From NCBI GenBank assembly GCA_945859605.1, contig OX243824.1, forward strand, positions 25,186,814 through 25,250,813: DNA of 64,000 nucleotides. The letters run 5' to 3'. The notes below the pieces were generated by a model. That model worked only from the letters and a program-made list of their open reading frames with translations. It was not told the origin of the DNA and ran no database searches. The translations under genes and the position numbers were made by a program. Within the stretch, counting starts at the first letter, position 1, and each line of letters opens with the position of its first letter. The stretch is from Lumbricus rubellus (taxonomy: Eukaryota > Annelida > Clitellata > Crassiclitellata > Lumbricidae). Shown here one piece after another: positions 21,392 to 31,577 of the stretch.

Positions 21392-22140
21392 GTGTAAGCT
21401 CTAGGAATTATAAATCAATTTTCACAAACTCTCAATCTAGCAATTTGCAGAAACTGGTAGTTTATTCCATATTTCCTTTACTTTCTTCATGTAGTACGGT
21501 CGGTCAACTTGGTGTTCTTGATTAAGCGAAATAATTATAATTAAGACATAATAGTTAAATGATGAAAGAAAATTTGACAAAATTTGTCAATGGCACAATA
21601 TTCTAATTCATACCTGTCCGCTGAAAGCTTCCGAGAAGACGCGTCGAGCACAATGTAATATTATCCGCGAATTTCTAAAGAGTCTCTCCCATGCAGTACA
21701 ACCCCCAGAGGCACCCGCGACGAATTCTAGCCATAGGGATTCGGGAATACAGATTATCTTGAGACTACGTACATGTACGGGCAGAGGCAAAAATGCGCCC
21801 GGTTTAAGTCATCACAGAGGGGAGCTCACTCTATTATAGAGTAAGACTAAGAGACATGCCGATGCATAATGCATAATGAATAAACAGGTACATGTAGATG
21901 GCGGTTTGTTTGCGGCATAGCAGACAGACGTTCTAGCAACCGTTTCGGTCTGATAATGACGACCGAAGATTATCCTGTCGATGGTAAACGATCTATTAGC
22001 ACGTCGACAACAATGCCGCACAGGCATTGTAATCGGCTCTTTCTATGTGTGCGTGCGTGTGTGCGTGAGTGTGCGTGTGCGCTTGAGTGTGTGTGTGTGT
22101 GCGCGTGTGCGTGTGTGAATGTGTTTTTGCGCGTGTAATT

Positions 22141-22650
22141 GCTTGTGTGGGGCCCCTTAATAGGGTCCTTCGCACTCCTGCCCGCCTCATAGGCCGCACC
22201 CCCAAATTTGGCCGAGTCTCCGAGTACATGCGGGATGTACTCCACTGACTCCCTTACCCACAGCGCATTACGTACAGAATTTCCGTATTGGTCCGGCGCT
22301 GCTTTGAGGGTTTGGCTCCTTTATACTTGCAGGAGCTCTGTTGCTCGACCACGCATGTTCAACGCCGCTGCTCTCCCGCTCAGCTGCGCAAGCGGAACTT
22401 ATTGTTTCACGCTCTCGGACTGCAATCAGGCAACGCTGTGCTTTCTCCGTGGCTGGCCCTGCGACCTGGAATGAGCTCCCTGTTATCCTTCGTCAAATAC
22501 CTATTAGCCTTTCTACTTCTACTTCATTTCTTTCTCTTCTCAAAACTGTCTTATTCGACCGGGGTTGGACTGGGAGCGCTCCTGAGTAGTAACCTTGAAA
22601 GAGCGCTATATCAAATTCTCAGTAAATAAATAAATAAATAAATAAATAAA
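22141..22650 (+). mobile_element. 5'-truncated LINE, reverse-transcriptase C-terminus and 3' tail
   Basis: The frame 22341-22589 ends with RQRCAFSVAGPATWNELP and a short FLSLLKTVLF segment, the conserved C-terminal signature (RAFSVAGPxxWNxLP) of many LINE polymerases. It is followed by GGAGCGCTCC...AGAGCGCTATATCAA and an (AAAT)n tail at 22625-22650. It sits next to a (TG)n run. Confidence 0.75.
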
Positions 22651-22690
22651 AAAATCTTGCACATTTAATACGTGTATGAAAGTGAGTGTA

Positions 22691-22695
<5 letters not shown>

Positions 22696-22740
<45 letters not shown>

Positions 22741-22768
22741 TGTGCGTGTGCGTGTGTGTGGGTGTGTG
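22696..22768. repeat. (TG)n microsatellite
   Basis: Uninterrupted TG run of about 40 bp followed by CGTG variants. Confidence 0.97.
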
Positions 22769-23050
22769 CGTGCGTCTGGCTTAAATTAGTTGGCAGGTAC
22801 CTGGTAGATCGCAAAAGCAGGTAAATCTCACATTCATGTCCCATTTCAAAGCAAAGGTAGAATTTATTGCCTTAGCGCTTTTGCAGTTGAACAGGTGACA
22901 TATTAAAAGTCTCCCCGAAACAAAGTCTCTCTTAGATTGATGTATCTTCAATCGGAGACTTTGTTTCAAAATAATGTATCCCCCATTGATCTGCGTCAAT
23001 TCCTGACTTACGACGACATCAGCAACAAAAATTGGTTGTTAGGCAACGTG

Positions 23051-24365
23051 ATATTTTGTCTCTGACTCTCTGTACGTTTAAATGTCCACACAGACAAAAA
23101 TATCTCATGCATCCAGTTTTCTCACACGGCGTGTTAAATACGAGAGTTTCTGAGAGTTGATTGCATGCCTGGATTTAGCCTAATAATCACGTTGTAGGTA
23201 ATCGTGATCGTAATCGTAATCTCGAGACTTCTACAGCGCCCACAAAAGCGAAGTCGCGGGAACCAGCTTATTCACAGGCGCTTAATCAAAACAAAATCGA
23301 TAGGCAGCGGGTCAAGTCCGGAGAGTCAGGTATGTTATAAAAACGTTGATTTCATACTCATCTAATTGAAATAAGCATATGTGCTATCCATTCTTTCGCT
23401 CATTATGATACTTCTGCAACGGGACTACTCAGAGACTCTCCCATCCCCAGCGAGGTCTTCAGACGACAGGGAGAATACCTGCGAATGACTTCTAATAGAA
23501 ATGCGGCGGATCATCAAAGAGGTAAAAGGACCTTTTTCAGCTGAACGAACGGAACAGAAGTGGCGAACACTAGGGGTAGAGTAACTAGAGTTACAGAGAA
23601 CGCTAAGCTAATCGCCGGACTAAGCTTATAATGTTTTCAGGGATCCCATACCCGATTCTCTGTTTGATCGGAGAGCCTGTGGAACACGTCGCGCATAACA
23701 ATAGGCTAACTGGAGACGTGACTGAATTTAGGTAGTCCTACACGTCTAATGACATATAACAACACGTCACGTTGAAAATATTATTTTAATCAATAATCAT
23801 CTTGCTCTTGCGACGAGACCCGGTTCACGTGCTAGCCATGCATTGAGTGTAAAGTTGTAAACGCAGCGTGAGAACAGGCGACGTGTAGGCTAAGATTCCT
23901 GCCTGTATCGCCTGTCAATCTATATTCAAACAATCATTTAAACCCCGGACAGCTGCTGCTTATTAAATAAATTTTCTCTTCTTCGTCTGAGGTATAATGC
24001 TGTCCTATATTTTCTCATCGAGTTGCAGTAATATTATTTTTGTTCGCCAGCATACCAGATAACACTTGGCCTGTCGCAAAGCTCTAGCTGCAGCTGCTGT
24101 TGTTCGTCTACTATTTCTTTGTTTACTCTTATAAATGTTTTGAGCTACTCTTAGAGTTGCTTTGGTCGCCTTTAACTGGTTACAGCCATGGCCAAAAGTT
24201 TGCGACCTGACATATTTTAATGACCAAGTTAATGCTTTGATGAAGCAGACAAATATGAAAAAAAAGATTATAGGCTATGAGCTGCCTATAAAATTACATC
24301 ATAAATTCATAATCGCATTCATGAATTTATATAACACCAATTCTAGAGAAATCCCACAGATGCAA
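23051..24365. other. intergenic, nothing certain
   Basis: Possible old LINE-tail remnants near 23225-23300 (TACAGCGCCCACAAAAGCG), too decayed to call. No gene seen. Confidence 0.35.
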
Positions 24366-24369
24366 TATC

Positions 24370-24700
24370 ATTCATTCATTCATTCATATAGCGCCCCTTC
24401 AGGAAGCCTACTCAGAGGCGCTCCCAGCCCAGCCACGGCTAAAAAGATAGGTCTTAAGCAACTGATAGAAGGCAGGCAAATCATTCCGAGGTAGTGAGCT
24501 AAGCGTAGTGCAAGTGGAAGCCCATTCCACGTGGACGGGCCAACAACTGAGAAGGCTCTACGCTGTCTGGTAGCAGAGCGGGTTCGAGGGACCAGCAGCT
24601 CCCCATTGGCCGAAGAGCGTAAACCTCGACGGGAGGCTAATATCGATCTGACAACACCAAACCTCAATCAAAGAGAATGGTTTTCAAACGCTTGCTGAAA
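24370..24700 (-). mobile_element. LINE 3' fragment with reverse-transcriptase C-terminus
   Basis: Minus-strand frame 24667-24380 contains RSATRQRRAFSVVGPSTWN, the same C-terminal LINE signature as 22341-22589. It is followed by GGGAGCGCCTCTGAGTAGG and GGGGCGCTATATGAATG with a short (GAAT)n tail. It is 5'-truncated. Confidence 0.75.
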
Positions 24701-25079
24701 TTGGGCAAACAAGACCAATAAGTGACTGTTAGGTAGCTTATTCCTGAACAATGGATCAACTGTAGAAGTGAACAGTTACTATAAGAGCAAAACACAGACT
24801 AAATTTGTAGTATTACAATGTTGGCGAATAAGCAGATCTCTTTGACGTAATTTCAGTGTGCTGTTGAGAAATTTGAAATTTTTGCATTAGTGCAATTTAT
24901 TGAAAGGTTGCAATACACCGGGATTCCAATCAAGCATAATTATGCCAATAATAATTATTCGACAGGCCTGCTATTTTCACGTCACCCGCAGTAGGCTTGA
25001 AAGTCAATGGTCTCTTGTTGGTGTTTTTAGAAAGGGCTTGAACATGCAAGGCAGAAAGTTACGAGCCTGTTTAACATTT

Positions 25080-25274
25080 ATTTCCATAGAGATTTCTACA
25101 CGTAGGTTTCTGACTCTCACTGTCTGCATCATTCGTCTCATTGGTGCTTTAATGCGAAGAAATTTGCTTAAAAGCCCCAAAAGAAAAGTAGTTATAAAAA
25201 TAGGTGTCAGTCTTCCAGGGGTTGAGAGCAAGTAGGGCCTACCCCCTCTTGCCCCTATGTGCGGGCGCCCATGT
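25080..25274. mobile_element. right half of CATGGGCGCCCGC element
   Basis: Parallels 14880-15044 (CATTCGT.TCATT, TTTAATGCGAAGAAA, GTCTTCCAGGGG, CCCCTATGTGCGGGCGCCCATG). The left terminus was not found. Confidence 0.65.
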
Positions 25275-25544
25275 TAGTAATGTATATATGTTCATTTGCC
25301 CAACTAATAATTAAATAATAACGAAAAGTGCAATGGTGTTGTCGAAATTCAGGTAGACCTATCACAGCTGTCAGAATACGACATTTTCTCCGATTGGCGC
25401 AATGCAACGAGTCGTATATGAACTGACACGACCAAGAGACCAAGAGATCACGAGACCAAGAGACCAAGAGACGTCGGATTCATCTTTGTGACCAATTTAT
25501 ATGATGTGCTGTGCACAAGGATTTAATTACAAATTATTATTGAG

Positions 25545-26591
25545 CTAATTTCCTAATCCATTATGTTGATATCCAATGTCCATGAATCGATGCGTTTGGT
25601 TCCAAGGAACAAACCTGGGAACGGCAATTGTTTTTATAGGTGCGTCTCCCCATCGATTGTAATATATTCCACCAAGTTTATCGATGTAGCCTAATGTAGG
25701 CCTATGTAGGCCTAGTTTTGATAGTCAGCAGATAGCCAAAATGACAACCGCGATATTTCAAAGTTATTATAGAAAATTTGATTTTTCGGCCATTGTTTGA
25801 AAAAGGTGGTGTTGATCGTAGTATTTCGAATGTAAAACCCGGCACTCTCCCATAGATCCATAGTACATGCCGGGGAATCACTAATAACAATGGCGTATTC
25901 ATACTGAAGATTGTTGTTGCGCATGAATTCGAATACATCGTAATCAATTGGTCGCAGAATCTTTGAATCATCGTCTAATCTCCACGCAAATTCAAAACCA
26001 CGAATGATGACTTGCTCGTATATTAGTTTGGCATGAAAACGACATAATGTGCCTGTATCCAAGCCTCCAAGCACAATGACGTTGCTTCAGATTTTTCGGC
26101 AAAAAGTCTGGTAGGCTACTTCAAAAGTTATATTTTGAAAGTAAACAGTTGAATTTGTGCTTGATCGTATTTTCACAAGTGATGCATTTTTCGTGAAAAA
26201 TTACAATAGGATATTGAAACTTGTTATTGAAGTGGGTATCAAGAAGAGCCAATGAATTAATGGCCATGTAGAGATTTTCTAATCTCACTAGAAAATAAAT
26301 GAAAGCTTTTGGCTTTTTCTCTGGCCATTGCTGAAGCTGTCTTTGCAGTAGAAGACAGTCCTGATCGCAATTCTGTAGTCCGAAATCAAGTCGTCTTCGA
26401 CCATGAAATCCTGCAGCTTCTTTTATAGTTTTCGACTTCTCTGCTCTGCTCAAGACAGCAATCTCTGCATCTTTGTAGAAGAAATTGTTATAGAATATAA
26501 CTACCGTTGCTGCAGACGTATAAAACCAGGCCAATGTCAGAACAACTACTATCGCTTTCAACAAATAGAACTTTGTTCGTTTCATTTCCAA
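25545..26591 (-). pseudogene. GT15 copy 4, multiply broken
   Basis: Homologous to copies 1-3 from MEMKRTKFYLL (anchor at about 10-30) to a stop at 25545-25547 after DIGYQHNGLGN. Lesions in reading order: a 13-14 nt deletion near 26180-26190 after IFHEK shifts frame; a GGCTA-type micro-insertion at 26112-26118; one extra base near 26045 within the codons for RHMC; three further micro-insertions at 25687-25714 that turn the codons after DYQN into TAG and split YIHYIDKLGG. WRLDDDSKI, YNNFEIS and GGIYYNRWGDAP are all still recognisable. Removing the three inserts reproduces the plus-strand sequence of copy 3 exactly over that interval. The upstream acceptor persists near 26730. Confidence 0.88.
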
Positions 26592-26728
26592 ATAGTAGAC
26601 CTACACCGTTCGTTGTTTGGAAAATATGACCGCACAGCTAACAGTCCATAGATGTTGATATATTGAACTGTCGTGTTTCTCTGATCCTGGGTAAAGCTGT
26701 AAGATCAAGAAGTAAATCTCTTATTTAG

Positions 26729-26745
26729 TCTGAAAATATAACATA
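26729..26745 (-). other. splice acceptor upstream of GT15 copy 4
   Basis: Minus strand GTTATATTTTCAG, then ACTAAATAAGAG, homologous to the others. Confidence 0.55.
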
Positions 26746-28092
26746 ATTTCATCAAATGCCATTTCAGAAATGCATTCGTACCGTACCTTAAGTTTGACCT
26801 AAATTTAAATCATGTGATCTCAGCATCTTTTCACAGTTGTGTTAACTAGATAATCCGTTATAAGCTTAATTGTTTGATTTTCAGGTCCAAAAAAGAACGA
26901 ACAAGGAGCGCAAATAATTATCATCTGTCACCAGGGCCCAGGCCAACAGCTATGTCAAGCAAACACATGTCAAATCAAGTCCGCAATAGCCAGAGCTGCC
27001 CTGTTCGTTCCGGTGCCAGGTCAAACTCCTACGAGGTCAAGCCGAGGAGACAGCGTGGTGCTACGGTGGTTGTCGGTGATGATGGTGGTCCTGCGGTGAA
27101 ATTTGATTAGAATGGGGATAGAATTGCTTGAAGATTTTGGGTTTCAGTCGTGAAAGGAAAGTTGCAGAGGAGAGTTAAAGCGGAGGAGAGGTTAGATTAG
27201 GAGGGGAGATAGGAGGATGAGCAAACAGTGGGAAGACTTCTGGGAGTCCGTTCCAAAGAGCTGGTGCAGATAGACTGAAGAACAGTGGAGTTGGCCTACA
27301 TCAAGGATGGGTACAGGACATTTTTCCCTCGACAATTCCCCCCCCCGAACATATCCCTCAGATCGGACATATTACCCCCCCCCCTATAAAGGCCTATATA
27401 GGCCTAGTCCAATTCCAAATGTGCATTGTGCAAGGGTATAATTATATGAACAGAGTAGAGTTAACGCAAATCTCTCCAAATATTACAAATATTATGTCTC
27501 TAAAACGTGTAAGAAAGTGTCTATTAAAGTTCATAAAACGAACTTTTGCCTAAGTACGGCTATTGAATAAATTTATTTCAAGTATCCATTGTTGGATGTC
27601 GTCAAAGCATCCGTTTTTAACATAACGTGTGAATTGCTTCACTGCATTTAGCTAAGACACTTGCATCAACTAGGCTACATAATTACCAACTCAATAAAGT
27701 CCATACGAGCAAGAATTAAATTTTTCATTTCAATGTTTATTGTCACCATAATTATGCCATTAGAATTGAAGTGTGGCTAAATAAAATACCTGCAATGGAT
27801 GTAATTAATTTATCTAAAAAATGACCGTTTCTCTGTCAAATAAACTATTGTCGATTTGGCTAGTCTTATAGATTGCTGGAGTTGTAATTTCAGCGAAACA
27901 AAAAAACACTGTTCAGTTACAGCATAATAAGCCTATAGTTGTGGCCACAGTATGCAGTTATCCTAATTAACATCAGTGTTAACTATACTAACAGAGCAGA
28001 CAGCCTGCAACAAGCCTATTAGTAGGCTTAAAATAGCAGAGGCTACTTCATTCTTAATTAATGCGGAACTTGCATTTCAGTACACTTCTATG
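26746..28092. other. intergenic; C-rich family A remnant at 27310-27390
   Basis: The only structure is GGACATTTTTCCCTCGAC...CGGACATATTACCCCC (27318-27388), a decayed one-sided relative of family A units. It is followed by two TAGGCCTA/AGGCCTA palindromes in 20 bp. Nothing else recognised. Confidence 0.45.
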
Positions 28093-28473
28093 ATGATTAA
28101 AATCATTGAGATGTACGCTATATATATATAAAATATATAGGCTAGAGAGAGTATGGCCTATCTCCTCTGCATGAAAATGTGGAGTCACCAACGACCTTAT
28201 TATTATATTAACGGAAATCACGCCAGTGACGTCACACGACGGTTGGCATGAGAAATCGCCTATGATTGGTCGATATGAAGAGACAGCGACGCCTATGATT
28301 GGTCGGTATGAATATGTGACGTATCACATATTATGTGATTGGTCGGTATGAATAAGGCACGTCACATGTGACGTATGTGTTCGTTCGGTATGAAAGAAAA
28401 ATCGACGTCGATTTACAGACGTGATACTCTCTCTAGCGTAGGATAATCATACATCTCAATGATTAAAATACTC
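28093..28473. mobile_element. inverted-repeat element with CCAAT and CRE-like modules
   Basis: Outer inverted repeat TCATTGAGATGTA (about 28107) versus TACATCTCAATGA (28450-28462). Inner inverted repeat GCTAGAGAGAGTAT versus ATACTCTCTCTAGC. The centre (28215-28400) carries repeated ~40-bp modules with GATTGGTCGGTATGAAT and TGACGT. No frame. I could not fix the target duplication, so the exact ends are uncertain. Confidence 0.55.
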
Positions 28474-28486
28474 CTAGGCCTGTTAT

Positions 28487-29599
28487 CAACCACTCTACCT
28501 TTGTTTCATTGACTTTACTAAGGCCTTTGATAGGGTCCGACACGATCAGCTATGGCTAACCATGCTTGAAATGGGCTTTCCACCTCATCTAGTCCAGCTG
28601 CTAAGAAATTTGTACAGACAACAACAGGCAAATGTAAGAACAAACGACCACACTTCAGCATGGTTCAAGGTTAGAAAAGGTGTTCGACAGGGCTGCAACC
28701 TCTCCCCATGTCTGTTTAACATTTTAGCAGAGCAAATTATGCGAAAGGCACTAACAGGTTTCGCCGGTGGATTCAGGATTGGCGGAAGAACCATCAATAA
28801 CCTGAGATATGCTGACGATATTGTCCTACTGGCCACAACACCAGAAGAACTACAAGAACTCGTGAAACAAGTCGCAAGTGCTGCAGAAGAATATGGAATG
28901 TCAATCAACGTAACTAAGACGAAAGTTATGACGACTACTGAGGAGGTGCTCAAAACGGTGGTGGGTACGGGAAGACTAGAACAAGTGGATTCCTTTGTAT
29001 ATTTAGGGAGTAGGATATCAAAAGATGGGAATTGTGTGAATGAAGTTAAATCAAGACTAGCCATGGGAATGATCGTCATGACCAAATTGACGAAAATTTG
29101 GAAGAATAAATCAATCAGCATCGTCACCAAATTGCGGTTGATGAAGGCTTTGGTGTGGCCAGTAGCGACGTATGGATGTGAAGCATGGACTCTGAAAAAG
29201 GATGAAGAAAAGCGAATTCAAGCATTTGAGAACAAGTGTATCAGAAAGCTGCTGAGAATTCCATGGACTAAAATGATGACCAATGAACAGGTGTATGTGT
29301 CAGCGGGAGCCACAAGAGAACTATTGGCCCACACCAAAATTCGGAAACTTCGATATTTTGGTCATATCATGAGACAACAAAACGGTAGCATCGAAAGCAG
29401 CATCATGACGGGTTTTGTGGAGGGGAACCGAGGACGAGGAAGGCCGAGGATATCTTGGATCGACAACGTCCTGAACTGGACAGGACTTGTAGGCTCTGAA
29501 TTAATGAGCGCGACAAGGAACAGAAGACTCTGGGCATTAAAGGTCCATTCATGTAGCCAACCGTCGCGATGCGACGATGGCGACATGACATGACATGAC
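28487..29599 (+). mobile_element. 5'-truncated LINE (RTE-like), reverse-transcriptase domain
   Basis: An 11-bp target duplication AGGCCTGTTAT (28476-28486, 29600-29610) fixes both ends. The frame is open from the truncation point: CFIDFTKAFDRVRHDQLW lies upstream of the first Met at 28562, and the stop is at 29591-29593. Counting from that Met, GVRQGCNLSP is at 40-49 and the catalytic RYADDIVLL at 82-90. A C-terminal segment follows with TYGCEAW and RGRGRPRISWIDN. The 3' end is a (CATGA)n run (29582-29599). Endonuclease and ORF1 are missing. The clade is inferred from the RQGC/FADD-type blocks and the short terminal repeat. It has no internal stop and an intact duplication, so it is a recent dead-on-arrival copy. 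Confidence 0.88.
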
Positions 29600-29610
29600 A
29601 GGCCTGTTAT

Positions 29611-30110
29611 AATAATAATGCAGAGCTTCAATACGCAAAACGTAACCGTTGTACGTTATGACGTCATTAAATTTAAAACGTCGTATGCGACCATTTGATG
29701 AAGTTTCGAAATAATCAGCGATTGGATAAAATTATGATGGAGACAAGTATTTGAAACTCAGCTCAGGTATGTCCTGTACGTATAATTAAAACTTAAGCTA
29801 CCCGTAGTTAACACAGAAGTCCATGTATGTGTGCATCGGACTGACGATATCTTTACTCTGATAGAGATGTAGGCTATAAGCTTACGCCAGAAGACGGAGA
29901 TGTTGTATTTCAAAATTTAGGCCTATCCTTCTTCACCAGAGAGAGGAAGTGAGGCCGTCAAGTTCATTTCTTGCGAGACAGAAGTGTGGAATCCAAGCGA
30001 GCCCATTATATGTTCAGCATCTTGACTCAACTAAGAGACCCGTAGCCTGTATGATGATAGTATAGGTAGGCCTGACGATTAAGGAGATAAGGAGTTATTA
30101 GCATGTATGT
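29611..30110. other. intergenic, nothing recognised
   Basis: No supported feature. Confidence 0.4.
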
Positions 30111-30114
30111 GCAT

Positions 30115-30297
30115 TGTGCACTTGTCACAGCGCCCCTTCAAGATTTGTACTCAAAAGCGCTCCCGAATACGGCTCGGACACTGAATCGGAGTTTCACGCC
30201 GAAGCGCTGAGCAATTGCGAGTGAAGGACTTGCCCAAGGTTCCTGTATACGCGGCGGTTGGAGGTGGATTCGAACCTGCGACCCTCCGGCTATAATT
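30115..30297 (-). repeat. SINE-1 copy
   Basis: Reverse of the family at 42459-42672: tail TGCACTTGTCACAGCGCCCC, body GGAGTTTCACGCCGAAGCG and GAGTGAAGGACTTGCCCAAGG, and B-box reversed GGTGGATTCGAACCTG. Confidence 0.75.
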
Positions 30298-30429
30298 CTC
30301 TGAATGAATGAATATAATGGTTGTACTAGCCTATATTATAATTATATTGTAACATAATCATATCATAATCATCATGTTATAATAGATTATTATTTTATGT
30401 TATATTATGTTACATAATATCAGCTATAG

Positions 30430-31370
30430 GGTGACAGGACAATTACCCCCTGGACAATTACCCCCGGACAATTACCCCCGGACAATTACCCCCCGGGGAC
30501 AATTACCCCCGGACAATTACCCCCCGGACAACTACCCCTCCGTGCCAATTACCCCCCGGACAACTACCCCCCGTACCAATTACCCCCCGGACAATTACCC
30601 CCGTGCCAAAAATTAAATCTATGTCATGTTAAACGCCTACCTGGTTAAATATTTAAATGTTATTGATGAGTTATGACTTTAGTTAGCATAATAACTAAGC
30701 AAGGTTAAGAGCAACTCCACGAAGATAGGCAAATTAATATTAAATGTTCAAGAAAAATACTAAATCAAATCCAATCTAAAAGCGGTTCTAAGCTAATGTG
30801 TGAAAAAGGTTAAAAGTAATTAATTATCGATAGAGTTCTGTCTATTTTCGTAGCCTACTCAGCGAAACGACACCACTTTGCTAAATTCTTGTGTTTCTTC
30901 TGTTTCACGTAATGAAAACCTTCGAAACAACGTTTATCTTTCCCTCTCTCTGATTTAGAAAATTCCATCATGACTAGATATCTAAATTACATGTAAGTAG
31001 ACTTTGTGTAAGCTAACTCTGTATTGTATTTAATAAGTATTGTAGAGTGAGATAGTGAAGAAAGATGGCTATAGGCCTACCACAGTAGGCCCTAAAGTTA
31101 ATTTAGGATAGGCTTAGGCAGCGCTGAACGTCCGACAAATACAAAGAGGCTGGTAAAGAGATAAACGCGTGAGAGATCAAGCTCACACTGTGACACGGGG
31201 GGTAATTGTCCGGGGGGTAATTGGTACAGGGGGTAGTTGTCCGGGGGTAATTGGCACGGGGGGTATAGTTGTCCGGGGGTAATTGTCCTGGGGGGTAATT
31301 GTCCAGGGGGTAATTGTCGGGGGGTAATTGTCGGGGGGTTATTGTCCAGGGGGTAATTGCCCTAGAACCT
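30430..31370. mobile_element. non-autonomous element, family B, copy A (~940 bp)
   Basis: Left end GGTGACAGGACAATTACCCC; right end reversed AGGTTCTAGGGCAATTACC. Flanked by AGCTATAG (30422-30429 and 31371-31378). Left subterminal array (30437-30606): ~10 units of GGACAATTACCCCCC. Right array (31195-31360): the same units inverted (GGGGGGTAATTGTCC). The interior aligns with the element at 55030-56018 in opposite orientation. No frame. Family A has the same architecture with a different unit. Confidence 0.85.
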
Positions 31371-31446
31371 AGCTATAGGCCTACATGTATAATGCTTGTC
31401 ACAGCTTTGTGTAATAATTATAATAAACTCTCATAACCGACATATT

Positions 31447-31459
31447 AATATTTTCACAG
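31447..31459 (+). other. splice acceptor upstream of the GT11 gene
   Basis: ATATTTTCACAG, then GTCGCCAACC, about 118 nt before the start codon. It suggests a 5'-UTR intron as in the other glycosyltransferase genes here. Confidence 0.5.
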
Positions 31460-31577
31460 GTCGCCAACCATTCGTTATTTCAAGCAGAAGAATAGTTTTG
31501 ATAAAAGTAACATTGAAACTTTATCTTGAACGACTGTCCAGAGGAGATTATTTCCAACACCAACCATAGCAAACACG

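Larger units (their letters stand above)
21590..23050. repeat. segmental duplicate of 11265-12000, with LINE insertion
   Basis: Aligns in order with the region 5' of GT15 copy 1 (CCGCTGAAAG, TCGGTCTGATAATGACGACC, ATCGGCTCTTT then (TG)n, ATCTTGCACATTT, GCAGGTAAATCTCACATTC). It is interrupted by the LINE fragment at 22141-22650, so that fragment arrived after the duplication or was lost from the other copy. Confidence 0.75.

Noticed and set aside
22281..22629. Overlapping frames as a small novel gene
   Set aside because: The conserved RAFSVAGPxxWN signature and the 3' tail show it is a LINE polymerase C-terminus.
28585..29130. 181-residue minus-strand frame
   Set aside because: Antisense shadow of the LINE reverse-transcriptase frame; no domain of its own.
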